From the NCBI GenBank assembly GCA_903857685.1, contig CAIOFO010000148.1, forward strand, positions 43,305-107,304: a stretch of 64,000 nucleotides of DNA, given 5' to 3'. This document shows positions 1 to 7,594 of the stretch, one piece after another (the stretch's first letter is position 1; each line of letters opens with the position of its first letter). The position numbers and the translations under genes were made by a program. This stretch comes from an uncultured Alphaproteobacteria bacterium (GTDB lineage Bacteria > Pseudomonadota > Alphaproteobacteria > Micropepsales > Micropepsaceae). The notes under the pieces were generated by a model. The model saw nothing but the letters and a program-made list of their open reading frames with translations, searched no databases and was not told the DNA's origin.

Positions 1-632
1 CCGATCACCACCAGCTCGGGCACGTACCAGGGCCAGGGTGACAGAAAATCCAGCAGGCTGGCATTGTCGGGCTTGGCTTTGAGAAAGCCGTAATTGGTGC
101 CGAGCGCGAAGTCCGCCGCCCCCGCCGCCATGGCATAGCCCAGTGTCGCCGCCACAACGCGCGGCAGCGAGGCCGGCACCGGCCGCATGCCGGCAAAGGT
201 GAGGTAGAGCAGCGCCGTCATGATGCCGGCATGATTGATGAAGAAGAAAATGAATTGCGGGTCGGGGAATCCATACGCGATGTCGGGCGTGATCAGGCCC
301 TGCAGGGTGCCGCCGAGACCCCAGAAATATCCCAGCTCATAGGCAAGCTGACCGCGCGTCAGCAGCGCCGCTATCAGCGCCACCGCCGCCCAGTCGCAAA
401 GATTGAGCGGCAGGCCATTGCCGAGCGTGAGCCAGCCCCGGAACGCGAATAGCGCGTACCAGCACAACCAACCGCCCGCCAGGACAGCCGCCACGGCCCG
501 GCGGATGGGCCGGTCCAGCAGCGGCGACTTTCGCGCCGACAGCACCAGCACCAGCGGCACCAGCAGCGACAGCGCCAACATCAGCAGATGGGCAGTTCCG
601 AACAGCACAAAGATCGGACGGGGCGGCGGCAT
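1..632 (-). CDS. TIGR02206/YwaF-like integral membrane protein (3' end outside window)
   Basis: An open frame starts at the ATG at 632 and runs off the left edge, giving at least 210 codons with no stop. The translation is strongly hydrophobic, with about six helices visible. It carries motifs I associate with the TIGR02206 (YwaF-type) membrane protein family: NLCDWAAVAL near residue 76, GLGGTLQGLITPDI near 107, FFFINHAGI near 130, and the C-terminal NYGFLKAKPDNASLLDFLSP followed by WPWYVPE. Family members are about 230-250 residues, so only the last helix should be missing. The function of the family is unknown. The gene stands alone, divergent from the small secreted protein at 737. Confidence 0.8.
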   Translation of the reverse strand, partial: MPPPRPIFVLFGTAHLLMLALSLLVPLVLVLSARKSPLLDRPIRRAVAAVLAGGWLCWYALFAFRGWLTLGNGLPLNLCDWAAVALIAALLTRGQLAYELGYFWGLGGTLQGLITPDIAYGFPDPQFIFFFINHAGIMTALLYLTFAGMRPVPASLPRVVAATLGYAMAAGAADFALGTNYGFLKAKPDNASLLDFLSPWPWYVPELVVI

Positions 633-736
633 TTCAGGAACTTAGCCCCTGCTCACAAAAATGTAATCCGGCTTGCGCGCCACCCAACCGCGGCCCGGAC
701 GTTCTTGGCAAAGAGCGGGCGAAATGGAGTGAAATC

Positions 737-1009
737 ATGACATTCAAAAAGACCTTTTTGATGGCTTCGGTTGCGGTCCTGGGACTTGCGGGATTGGCGG
801 CCACGACGACAAGCGCCAGCGCCTATGTCGCCTGCAATCGTGACGGCGATTGCTGGCATACCGACAGCCGCGTCCGGGTGCCGGGCGTGACGTTCGATTT
901 TCATCCCGACGACTGGTATTTCCACCAGCATTGGGATGCGAACCGTCATTTCCGCGATTATCATGAAGGGCGCGGCTATTGGCGCGGCGGCGTCTGGGTA
1001 ACGCTGTAA
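737..1009 (+). CDS. Small secreted protein with WHTD and HPDDWYFHQ motifs (paralogue A)
   Basis: This 90-residue protein starts with a clear Sec signal peptide: KK, then a hydrophobic stretch at about 8-22, with cleavage probably after an AxA near residue 29. The mature part has a two-cysteine motif (VACNRDGDCWHTD), then HPDDWYFHQ and a Tyr/His/Trp-rich tail ending GGVWVTL. A clear paralogue lies at 6786-7073 on the other strand and shares the spacing of both Cys, WHTD, HPDDWYFHQ and the FRxYHxGxGY tail. I do not recognise a function. The conserved His, Asp and Cys could bind a metal, but that is inference. A strong terminator follows at 1033. Confidence 0.8.
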   Translation: MTFKKTFLMASVAVLGLAGLAATTTSASAYVACNRDGDCWHTDSRVRVPGVTFDFHPDDWYFHQHWDANRHFRDYHEGRGYWRGGVWVTL

Positions 1010-1032
1010 GAGCGTTGGAACAAGACTGAAAG

Positions 1033-1059
1033 GAGCCCGGTCCGCCGGGCTCTTTTTTT
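1033..1059 (+). terminator. Rho-independent terminator
   Basis: A perfect 8-bp stem (GAGCCCGG / CCGGGCTC) with a TCCG loop is followed by seven T. It lies 23 nt after the stop of the small secreted protein gene at 737-1009. Confidence 0.9.
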
Positions 1060-1141
1060 AACCGTTCGCCCCGCCAATCGCCCCGCTTGCGAAAACACCG
1101 GCTTCCGAAAACACCAGCATATGATACAAGGCCCCGGGAGC

Positions 1142-1215
1142 GCGGGTGTAGTTCAATGGCAGAACGGCAGCTTCCCAAGCTGCATACGTGGGTTCGATTC
1201 CCATCACCCGCTCCA
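1142..1215 (+). tRNA. tRNA-Gly (anticodon CCC)
   Basis: The 74-nt sequence folds as a complete cloverleaf. The acceptor stem is GCGGGTG/CACCCGC, the D-stem GTTC/GAAC, and the anticodon stem GCAGC/GCTGC with loop TTCCCAA, so the anticodon is CCC and reads GGG. The T-arm has TTCGATT in its loop. The 3' CCA is encoded, preceded by discriminator T. It is a lone tRNA gene, not part of an array. Confidence 0.95.
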
Positions 1216-1355
1216 ATCACCGATAGCCAGTCATGTTATCGGGAGGGGTGCGCCTCGATAGTTCGTTTCCAAAACAATTTTGCGTGCGTCTAACGATAAG
1301 AGCGCGACCCATTTTTTGGAGCCGCGCTCTTGCCTCGTTTTACCGTCCGACGAAC

Positions 1356-1958
1356 TCACATACCCTTTGGCGGGGGCGGAGGCATCTCATCCATGGATGC
1401 AGTCTGCGGCATCATGATATGCGCGCCCGGTTGTCCCGAGTTCATCATCCAGGGAGACGAGGAATTCACGCGCGAGACGGGAAGACCCAAATCCTCGCCC
1501 TTAACATTCGGCATCAGCATGCGCCACATGACGCGGGCTTCTGCTTCGGTTTTGCCCGCGCGGCTGTAGGTCATGGTGCCCACAGGCGGACGGGAAAGCT
1601 TCCCCGAAGCGTAAGCCGCATCGGTATCCGCTGTGACGGCCTTGGCGTCTTTTCCCTGCGCTTTTTCCAGAGCCTGGAAATCAGAGGCGGCACGTGTCAC
1701 ATCGCCACGACAACCAATATTAAAGGCAACCGGAGTGGAATTATCGACACAGAAGATATGGTTCGTTCCCTGGCGGACGACATGCGGCAGACCTTTGCCG
1801 TCATAACTGATCACCGTGGCAGAATCGCGCAAAGCCGCCGGCAAGGGCGACGTGGCACGCTTAATATCATCCGCACCTGACACTGGCTGTGCCATGGCCA
1901 TAATTGACCAGAGTGCTGACAATGTTAGTGCACCGGCGAACAATGTGGACTTCTTCAT
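1356..1958 (-). CDS. Secreted protein of unknown function
   Basis: This 200-residue protein has an N-terminal signal peptide (MKKSTLFAGALTLSALWSIM, then AMA before QPV, so cleavage is near residue 23). No domain is recognised. The central part contains a GTNHIFCVDN stretch and a second cysteine in NIGCRGDV. The C-terminus is rich in Met and Pro and ends in five consecutive prolines (DEMPPPPPKGM). It is likely periplasmic. It stands alone between tRNA-Gly and the GST gene, with its stop facing the tRNA. Confidence 0.7.
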   Translation of the reverse strand: MKKSTLFAGALTLSALWSIMAMAQPVSGADDIKRATSPLPAALRDSATVISYDGKGLPHVVRQGTNHIFCVDNSTPVAFNIGCRGDVTRAASDFQALEKAQGKDAKAVTADTDAAYASGKLSRPPVGTMTYSRAGKTEAEARVMWRMLMPNVKGEDLGLPVSRVNSSSPWMMNSGQPGAHIMMPQTASMDEMPPPPPKGM

Positions 1959-2105
1959 GCATTTTCTCCTTTGTTACATGTCAAATTAAGGCAGAACTTC
2001 CTGTCCTGTTGATCGCCGCATGAAATCCGCAAAATGCGGTCTTTCTGCAAAACGGCGGCGGAAACGGGCTGGAGGCCTGTGGTGACTGCGGACGCCTGTT
2101 CCGCT

Positions 2106-2711
2106 TTAACTTGATATCGTGAGCCCCTCGGCGGCCAATGCCGCCTGAACCTTCGGCCGCGCAAGGACACGCTTGCGAAACGCCGCCAAATTGGCGGGCA
2201 ATTCCATTTTCATGAGCGTTGCCCAGTTTGTTATGACGAACAAATATGCATCCGCAACGCTAAACGTGCTGCCCAGAAGGTAATCGTGTTTGGCAAGGGC
2301 GCCATCCACATAAGCAAAGCCTTTTGCTATTTTTGTTCTTGCCCCGTCTTTCGTCTCCTCCGGGCCGCTTCCGAACAAAGGGGAAAAACTCTTGTGCAAT
2401 TCGGAATTTATGAAAGTCAGCCACTCCATGAGGCGATAGCGCTCGACCGTGCCCGGAGGGGGCGCAAGATTGCTTGCCGGCATTTGGTCGGCCAAATATT
2501 GCACGATGACCGGGCCTTCGGTGAGCAATTCGCCGTTCTTCAATATCAACGCCGGCACGTAACCCTTCGGATTGATTTTGTAATAGTCCGCGCCTGTCTC
2601 GGTCTTATGGGTGCGCAAATCGACTTTCTCAAGTTCGAGTGAAATCCCCGCTTCCTCGGCGACGATGTGCGGCGAAAGCGAACATGCGCCTGGAGCATAA
2701 TAGAGTTTCAC
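2106..2711 (-). CDS. Glutathione S-transferase
   Basis: This 201-residue cytosolic protein has a standard GST architecture. The N-terminal thioredoxin-like domain (about 1-80) starts MKLYYAPGACSLSPHI; the Ser/Cys near residues 10-12 fits beta/GstA-like bacterial enzymes. It continues through NPKGYVPAL (the cis-Pro loop) and TEGPVIVQYLAD, which contacts glutathione. The helical C-terminal domain ends with the N-capping motif FSVADAYLFVI. The expected reaction is glutathione conjugation or transfer on an unknown electrophile. Length matches GstA of Enterobacteria. The gene is monocistronic. Confidence 0.92.
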   Translation of the reverse strand: MKLYYAPGACSLSPHIVAEEAGISLELEKVDLRTHKTETGADYYKINPKGYVPALILKNGELLTEGPVIVQYLADQMPASNLAPPPGTVERYRLMEWLTFINSELHKSFSPLFGSGPEETKDGARTKIAKGFAYVDGALAKHDYLLGSTFSVADAYLFVITNWATLMKMELPANLAAFRKRVLARPKVQAALAAEGLTISS

Positions 2712-2947
2712 AGGGCTATCCTCTTATGGATGAATATCGGCGACCATGACCAAATCACCGCAATGCGCCGCGATTCAAATCCACCGCCTAATCGATAGTT
2801 GAGATAATATCTTTCCGCATAATATCGCGCAACCCTGAACGCCGGCTTCGCACTAAAACGGACGTAAAGACGATCAGCGAGATTGCGTCTCGACAGCACC
2901 TGATCGCCCGCCGCGAGGATTGCAAAAGTTTTTCGATTTCCCTGCCA

Positions 2948-3427
2948 TCACCCGTGTTTATCGGGGGCATGCCTTGGCTGCACTGACCAGGCCGCTGGCT
3001 CGTCGTCTTTGTCGGCCTCAGCCGCCGCCGCCGTCGCCTGCACCTTGTCGGGTGCATGATGGGCAGGCGCGTAGATCGTATAGACCTGCATTGGCGTCGC
3101 GCCGGTATTGGTGATGTTGTGCCAGGTCCCCGCCGGAACGAGGACACACCAGCCGTTTGACACGTCCTTTTCAAAAGTCAGTTTATCCTTCGCGGGGCCC
3201 ATCTGCACCCGGCCGCTGCCAGCGTCGAGGCGCAGGAACTGATCGGTCTCCGGATGCGCTTCAAGGCCAATGTCGCCGCCGGCGGGAATCGACATCAGAG
3301 TCACTTGCAGATAGCGCCCGCTCCAGGCGACCGAACGGTAATTAGTGTTTTCCTTGGTCGCGCGTTCAATGTCGAACGATTGCGGCTGGGGCCCAATATC
3401 TTTGATCCTGTCAGCAGTGTTTACCAA
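2948..3427 (-). CDS. Cupin-domain protein
   Basis: A single cupin fold is visible: IGLEAHPETDQFLRLDAGSG is motif 1 (His and Glu ligands), and CVLVPAGTWHNITNTG is motif 2 (second His). The protein probably binds a divalent metal; no substrate can be assigned. The longest frame begins at a TTG at 3442, but AGGAG lies just inside it and a second TTG follows 7 nt later. I therefore set the start at 3427 (VNTADRIKDIG follows), giving 159 residues. The C-terminal about 35 residues are Ala/Asp/Lys-rich and probably disordered. Confidence 0.85.
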   Translation of the reverse strand: MVNTADRIKDIGPQPQSFDIERATKENTNYRSVAWSGRYLQVTLMSIPAGGDIGLEAHPETDQFLRLDAGSGRVQMGPAKDKLTFEKDVSNGWCVLVPAGTWHNITNTGATPMQVYTIYAPAHHAPDKVQATAAAAEADKDDEPAAWSVQPRHAPDKHG

Positions 3428-3547
3428 GGCTAATCTCCTCAAATATGCGGCGATGCGCTATTTCGCTTGGGGAACGTGCCAACCGGGATTTGGATCCTCT
3501 GGATTCGGCAAATATAATTGCCAGCGCCCCCACGCCGGAATGCATAA

Positions 3548-3572
3548 GGCCCGCCGGTATCACCGGCAGGCC
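3548..3572 (-). terminator. Terminator-like hairpin after the CsbD-like gene
   Basis: On the minus strand this is an 11-bp stem (one G-U pair) with a 3-nt loop GAT, followed by TTATGCATT. The T-tract is weak. It lies about 20 nt after the stop of the CsbD-like gene and is probably its terminator. Confidence 0.55.
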
Positions 3573-3592
3573 CTGCTTATTGCAAAAATCTA

Positions 3593-3769
3593 TTATAGGG
3601 CGTTGCGGACAGCGTCTTTGGCGCCGCCGACAGCGCTTTCGACCTGACCTTTTGCCTTATCGAGCGTGCCTTCGGCCTGAAGTTTGGAATCGCCGGTGAT
3701 TTTGCCGGCTTCTTCCTTTATGGAGCCTTTCGCCTGATCGGCGGCTCCATTGATGCGATCCTTGTCCAT
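3593..3769 (-). CDS. CsbD-like stress-response protein
   Basis: This short 58-residue frame is highly charged and lacks hydrophobic segments. It shows the CsbD repeat pattern: MDKDRINGAADQAKGSIKEE, then GKITGD and AEGTLDKAKGQVESAVG. CsbD-family proteins are small, abundant general-stress proteins of unknown mechanism. Upstream on the same strand is a GGAAC-N17-GTT element (3797-3821), which fits control by an EcfG-type sigma factor. AAAGGA before the ATG serves as ribosome binding site. The gene lies just downstream of the polyketide operon but has its own promoter candidate. Confidence 0.88.
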   Translation of the reverse strand: MDKDRINGAADQAKGSIKEEAGKITGDSKLQAEGTLDKAKGQVESAVGGAKDAVRNAL

Positions 3770-3796
3770 GAAAAGTCCTTTCTGGTGAGATCAGAA

Positions 3797-3821
3797 AACT
3801 CAATAGTGAGCGGTCCGTTCC
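3797..3821 (-). promoter_or_regulatory. Candidate EcfG-type promoter upstream of the CsbD-like gene
   Basis: Read on the minus strand: GGAAC at 3821-3817, a 17-nt spacer, then GTT at 3799-3797. The alphaproteobacterial general-stress sigma factor EcfG recognises GGAAC-N16/17-cGTT. The element ends about 28 nt before the CsbD-like start codon. The base before GTT is A rather than C. Confidence 0.6.
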
Positions 3822-3854
3822 CTTTGCGTCATACGTGTATGCGAATGGCATTTC

Positions 3855-4970
3855 TCACGTCGAAATTGGCGCTTTCCCGCTGAGGCGTGCGCCCCAGGCC
3901 AGAAGCGCGGGAAAGCGCCGCACGACGGCCAGCGACACTGCGCGCGTGTCATCGCGCATCGCCAGATGCGCGAACAAAGTGGCGGCGTGGATGCGCGGCG
4001 CGAAGCGGCGATGCCATTCGGCGGCATAGGCCTGTGGGCGGCCTGCGATCAGCAGCCGCGTCAGCAGGCCCGACGACTGAATCGCCATGCTGATGCCCTC
4101 GGCGATCACCGGATGCGCTTCGCCCGCGATGTTGCCGGTGAAGAAGATGCCGTCCCGGACGCGCGGACGGATGCCGGGGCGGATCGGGCCTGTGGACAGG
4201 AAAGAATCGCTCAGCTGTGCGCCGCCCAGCGCGCGTTCAACACCGGCTGTGGCGGCGCGGATATGGGCCAACACCGCTTCGGCCGCCTTGCCGCCATGGC
4301 GAGACCGCGCATGGGCCAGCGTATCGCGGCGGATGCAGCAGGACAGCGAGGTGCGGCCATCGTCGGTATGCACCATGCCGCCATAACCGCCGCGGAATGC
4401 CAGCAGCGGCATCAGGCCATCGGGCAAGGCGGTATGGCGAAAATGCGCCTTGAAGGCGAAAAGGTCGGAGGGCCTCGATTCAGGCGCGGCAGCAGCGAAG
4501 ACGCCCTTCCCGTTCCAGGAGCCGCAAGCGGCAATCACGATGCGGGCGGCGATTGCGATATCGTTGTCCAGCTTGCAACGATAGCCGTCCGGTGTGCGCT
4601 CAAGCGACATGAGTTCGGCGGGCTGGAACAGGCATGCCCCCGCCCGCACGGCGGCATCCCGCAGCAGCGTGTCCAGATGCTCGCGGCCCAGCGCGCGGCC
4701 CCAGACCTGTTCGCCGGGCGAAGACTGCATGGTTTGCCCGGCATAAAGGCCGATATATGTGACGGGTGGGCCAGCCGCCGCCACGAAGGCTTCTGCGACA
4801 CCGCAGGCCTCCAGCACCGGCATGGTGGGAGCAGAAATAAATTCGCCGCAGACCTTGCGGCGGGGAAAATCGGTTTTCTCGACCAGCGCGACGGACCATC
4901 CGGCCTGCGCCAACAACCGCGCGGCGGTAGAACCGGCAGGCCCCGCACCCACGATCAGCGCATCAAACAT
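3855..4970 (-). CDS. FAD-dependent oxidoreductase, geranylgeranyl reductase-like
   Basis: This 371-residue flavoprotein begins MFDALIVGAGPAGSTAARLL, giving a Rossmann GxGxxG at 8-13. It then has KVCGEFIS (the K-x-CGE/G-xx-S signature of geranylgeranyl reductase/halogenase-like group A monooxygenases) and FFTGNIAGEAHPVIAEGI, the FAD-contacting GD-like motif. The frame is open further upstream, but ATG at 4970 precedes the FAD motif directly and overlaps the methyltransferase stop by 8 nt. It is the third gene of the polyketide operon. By analogy with srsC of Streptomyces it may hydroxylate or oxidise the polyketide ring; that role is inferred. Confidence 0.88.
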   Translation of the reverse strand: MFDALIVGAGPAGSTAARLLAQAGWSVALVEKTDFPRRKVCGEFISAPTMPVLEACGVAEAFVAAAGPPVTYIGLYAGQTMQSSPGEQVWGRALGREHLDTLLRDAAVRAGACLFQPAELMSLERTPDGYRCKLDNDIAIAARIVIAACGSWNGKGVFAAAAPESRPSDLFAFKAHFRHTALPDGLMPLLAFRGGYGGMVHTDDGRTSLSCCIRRDTLAHARSRHGGKAAEAVLAHIRAATAGVERALGGAQLSDSFLSTGPIRPGIRPRVRDGIFFTGNIAGEAHPVIAEGISMAIQSSGLLTRLLIAGRPQAYAAEWHRRFAPRIHAATLFAHLAMRDDTRAVSLAVVRRFPALLAWGARLSGKAPIST

Positions 4971-5631
4971 GCGCGGCGAACAGATGCGTGAAGGGATAGG
5001 CGATATGTTCCGCTGTTTTCCATCCGGACGGCCACAAGGCCGACAGTTCATGGTTATTGAAGCCCGCCTCGACGCTGACCACCGCGTCATGGCGTGTCAC
5101 GGCATTGCAGCCGAGCACACCCACCAGGCGGGACGCCAGCAGCGCGAAGCCGTTGCGGCGCGGCTCGCAGGCGACGAAGCCTCTGGCCTGCGCGGCGACT
5201 GTCCCGAGCAGGCGCGCCAGCGCAGCGTCCTCGAAATGGTGCAGGAACAGGTTGGCGATGACGATGTCTGGCGCCAGGCGCGGCAGGGTCTCGAAGATGT
5301 CGCCGGTGAGGTTTTCGCAGGTCCAGCCCAGCTTGGCGAAACCGGCGCGGGTCTGATCGGCGACGATATTCTGCCGGTCGGCAATCACCGCGCGCACGCC
5401 CGGCCAGCGTATTGCCAGCCGTTTTGCCACGCCCAGCAAAAAGCGGCCGTCGCCGCCGCCAAGATCGGCCAGGATGGCAGGCGGAGGAAACGCCGACAGC
5501 GCCCGCGCCATGGCCCCATGCTGGCGCATCACCCAGTTGATCCGCACGAGATCACGGCGTGAAGCAACCGCGCCGGGATCGTCCGGCGGCAACAGGTCGA
5601 GCAACTCTGGCGTCAGCTTGCGCGGGGTCAT
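4963..5631 (-). CDS. SAM-dependent methyltransferase (class I)
   Basis: This 222-residue protein has SAM-binding motif I ILADLGGGDGRFLLGVA (about 53-69), an acidic residue after beta 2 (VRAVIADRQN), and PDIVIANLFLHHFED (motif post-II, as in UbiE/methyltransf_12-type enzymes). The start is fixed by the ATGA overlap with the upstream polyketide synthase stop. Because it lies between a type III PKS and a flavoprotein, it most likely methylates the polyketide product (O- or C-methylation), comparable in position to srsB. Substrate and position are not known. Confidence 0.87.
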   Translation of the reverse strand: MTPRKLTPELLDLLPPDDPGAVASRRDLVRINWVMRQHGAMARALSAFPPPAILADLGGGDGRFLLGVAKRLAIRWPGVRAVIADRQNIVADQTRAGFAKLGWTCENLTGDIFETLPRLAPDIVIANLFLHHFEDAALARLLGTVAAQARGFVACEPRRNGFALLASRLVGVLGCNAVTRHDAVVSVEAGFNNHELSALWPSGWKTAEHIAYPFTHLFAAHV

Positions 5632-6689
5632 GCCGCCATGCGGAACATCATGGTCTCGGCCACCAGTCCGGGGCCGAAGGACATGGCGCAGCCGCGCTGG
5701 CCTGCGTCCGCGTTCCGCATGATGCGGTCCAGCACGAACATCACCGTGCCCGACGACATGTTGCCACAGTCGTTCAACACGCCGCGCGAATGGGTCAGCG
5801 CCGCCTCCGGCAGCGCAAAGGCCTGCTCCACCGCATCGAGCACCGAACGCCCGCCTGGATGCACCGCCCAAAGGTCAATGTCGTTGGCGCCTCCCAGGAT
5901 ATCGTCGCGCGAGGTGGAAAGCGCGGCGCGGATGGCGCCGGGCACGCCGCCCGACAGCACCATGTCGAAGCCCTGGTCGCGAATATGCCAGCGGATCAAC
6001 TCACGCGTTTGCGGCACCAGCGCGGCATGGAAGGATTCCAGTTTGGCGCCGACCGGATCAGCCGTCACTAGAGCAGCGGCGCAGCCGTCAGCGAACAGCA
6101 GAAAGGACAGGATTTCCTCGATATCCATGGTCTCGTGCAGGTGCAGGGTGCAGAGTTCCAAATTGACCGCGAGCACCCGCGCCTTGGGCTCGGACCGCAC
6201 TATATGGCGTGCCAGCTTCAACCCGTTGATCGCGGCATAGCAGCCCATGAATCCGACCATGGTGCGCTCCACCGAATGCGGCAGGCCGCAACGTTCCACG
6301 ATATCGAGATCGACGCCGGGCGCGGAAAAGCCGGTGCAGCTGGTGACGATGACATGGGTGATGCGGGAACGGTCCTCGCCCGCCAGAAGCTTCTCGACCG
6401 CCGCCACCGCCAGGCCGGGCGCATGGGTTTCATACAGGCGCATGCGTGCGGCGGTATCGGGAAAGGTGCCCTTGGCATAGAAACCCGCAGCGTCTACCGC
6501 CTCGCCGCCCTTGCTGCCTTCCAAAAAGGAATAGCGGTGTGCGATCCCGCTGCGGTCCGCCATGCGGTTGAACAAGGCCAAGCGGCGCGTGTCGCCCTGC
6601 AGCATCTGGCGGCCAAAGGCCAGGAAAGTCCCATGAACATCGTGCGGCGGAACGGCCGTCGCTATGCGATTGATATGGGCCTCTGCCAT
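5628..6689 (-). CDS. Type III polyketide synthase (chalcone/stilbene synthase family)
   Basis: The protein is 353 residues, close to the usual 350-390. The full catalytic triad is visible: Cys150 in VGFMGCYAAING, His277 in LWAVHPGGRSVLD, and Asn310 in LNDCGNMSSGTVMFVLD. The last stretch also carries the C-terminal loop of thiolase-fold condensing enzymes. The enzyme should extend an acyl-CoA starter with malonyl-CoA and cyclise the chain to a pyrone, resorcinol or similar. Starter and product cannot be read from the sequence. It is the first gene of a minus-strand operon; its TGA overlaps the methyltransferase ATG. Confidence 0.95.
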   Translation of the reverse strand: MAEAHINRIATAVPPHDVHGTFLAFGRQMLQGDTRRLALFNRMADRSGIAHRYSFLEGSKGGEAVDAAGFYAKGTFPDTAARMRLYETHAPGLAVAAVEKLLAGEDRSRITHVIVTSCTGFSAPGVDLDIVERCGLPHSVERTMVGFMGCYAAINGLKLARHIVRSEPKARVLAVNLELCTLHLHETMDIEEILSFLLFADGCAAALVTADPVGAKLESFHAALVPQTRELIRWHIRDQGFDMVLSGGVPGAIRAALSTSRDDILGGANDIDLWAVHPGGRSVLDAVEQAFALPEAALTHSRGVLNDCGNMSSGTVMFVLDRIMRNADAGQRGCAMSFGPGLVAETMMFRMAA

Positions 6690-6727
6690 AGACGATTAAC
6701 CACCTGATTGTGAGAACCTTAACGCGC

Positions 6728-6749
6728 AAAGGGAACTTTCGCTCCCTTT
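6728..6749 (-). terminator. Weak terminator hairpin after paralogue B
   Basis: The inverted repeat AAAGGGA / TCCCTTT surrounds an 8-nt loop. It lies about 36 nt after the stop of the gene at 6786-7073, with only a short T-run, and so separates that gene from the polyketide operon. Confidence 0.45.
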
Positions 6750-6785
6750 AACATGATGCACATTTGAGGGTTCTGTTAATCGAGA

Positions 6786-7073
6786 TCAGACTTCAATCCA
6801 GATGCCGCTGAGGTAGTAACCGTTACCGTCATGGTAATTGCGGAAGTTGCGATCTGTTTTACCGCTCCAGGTTTGATGGAAATACCAGTCGTCAGGATGA
6901 ACCTGCGCCTTAAGTTTGTCGGGATATTTTGCCTTTTGATCCGTATGCCAGCAGTCTTTCGCGTTATTGCAAACAACATAGCCAGAGGCCGTACCGGCAG
7001 TAGCGACAAGCGCGCCGTTGCCCAAGAGCATGGCGACGGCGATAGTCGACAATGTCGTTTTCGCAGAAAGCAT
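6786..7073 (-). CDS. Small secreted protein with WHTD and HPDDWYFHQ motifs (paralogue B)
   Basis: This 95-residue protein begins MLSAKTTLSTIAVAMLLGNG and has a signal peptide ending near ASG. The mature part reads YVVCNNAKDCWHTDQK, then HPDDWYFHQTW, then a FRNYHDGNGYY tail. This matches the protein at 737-1009 in motif order and spacing. The frame stays open upstream to 7499, but that extension has no secretion signal, so I take the ATG at 7073. Function is unknown; the conserved Cys pair and His/Asp cluster suggest a disulfide and possible metal binding. Confidence 0.78.
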   Translation of the reverse strand: MLSAKTTLSTIAVAMLLGNGALVATAGTASGYVVCNNAKDCWHTDQKAKYPDKLKAQVHPDDWYFHQTWSGKTDRNFRNYHDGNGYYLSGIWIEV

Positions 7074-7594
7074 TGCGATAGCTCCAATTGCGGATGATTG
7101 ATAATTAAGCGTTGTGCCCGCCATTTGGTTCCAAGATTGACCTATTTTCAGGCGCGAATGGCCTGTTCGGCCGGTTCCCCATATATCAGGCTGCATCACC
7201 CTGGACCTGAGCGAGCCCGACAAGGCTGAGTTGGCAGCGCAGATGCAGAGCAAAGTCTGAGATATTGGAGCGGCCGGGAATGCCCGCTTGCGCCAATAGC
7301 GGACAAGCAAGTGCGCTCGAAAATCCGTCACTTCAATTCGGCAACTATTGCGGCATTGCTCCAGCAAGCGGCCGTCGCGCGAAAATTGCGGCGAATTCAT
7401 GTGAACGCCCCGATCTCTCCAGCATATACAGCGTAAAGTTAACCCCTGCTGTTGACCCCGATCAATGCAGCGCTGGAACAGGCTGGTAGCGTCGCCCATT
7501 TGGCATTTTTGCTTGTTGATGAGCTTTCAAAGGCGAAAGCAAATGGGCGGACAAACACTATGCATTTGTCCTGCCCGTTGAAGGGGCATGATTG
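7074..7594. other. Intergenic region with one FNR-like box
   Basis: About 520 bases separate two divergent genes. Short frames here (for example 7265-7489 on plus) lack a recognisable domain and a ribosome binding site, so I do not call them. The one patterned element is TTGACCCCGATCAA at 7452-7465. Confidence 0.6.
7452..7465. promoter_or_regulatory. FNR/FixK-like box (9 of 10 positions)
   Basis: TTGAC-CCCG-ATCAA differs at one base from the palindrome TTGAT-N4-ATCAA bound by FNR/FixK-type regulators. It lies about 135 bp upstream of the haem-motif sensor kinase. Binding is inferred only. Confidence 0.35.

Noticed and set aside
1298..1331. AAGAGCGCG/CGCGCTCTT inverted repeat after tRNA-Gly
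   Set aside because: The loop is 16 nt and no T-run follows on either side, so it is not a convincing terminator.
2708..2899. Short minus-strand ORF overlapping the GST start
   Set aside because: It has no recognisable pattern and no ribosome binding site, and it overlaps the GST promoter region.
7265..7489. Short plus-strand ORF upstream of the haem-motif sensor kinase
   Set aside because: It has no domain, signal peptide or ribosome binding site, and its composition looks intergenic.
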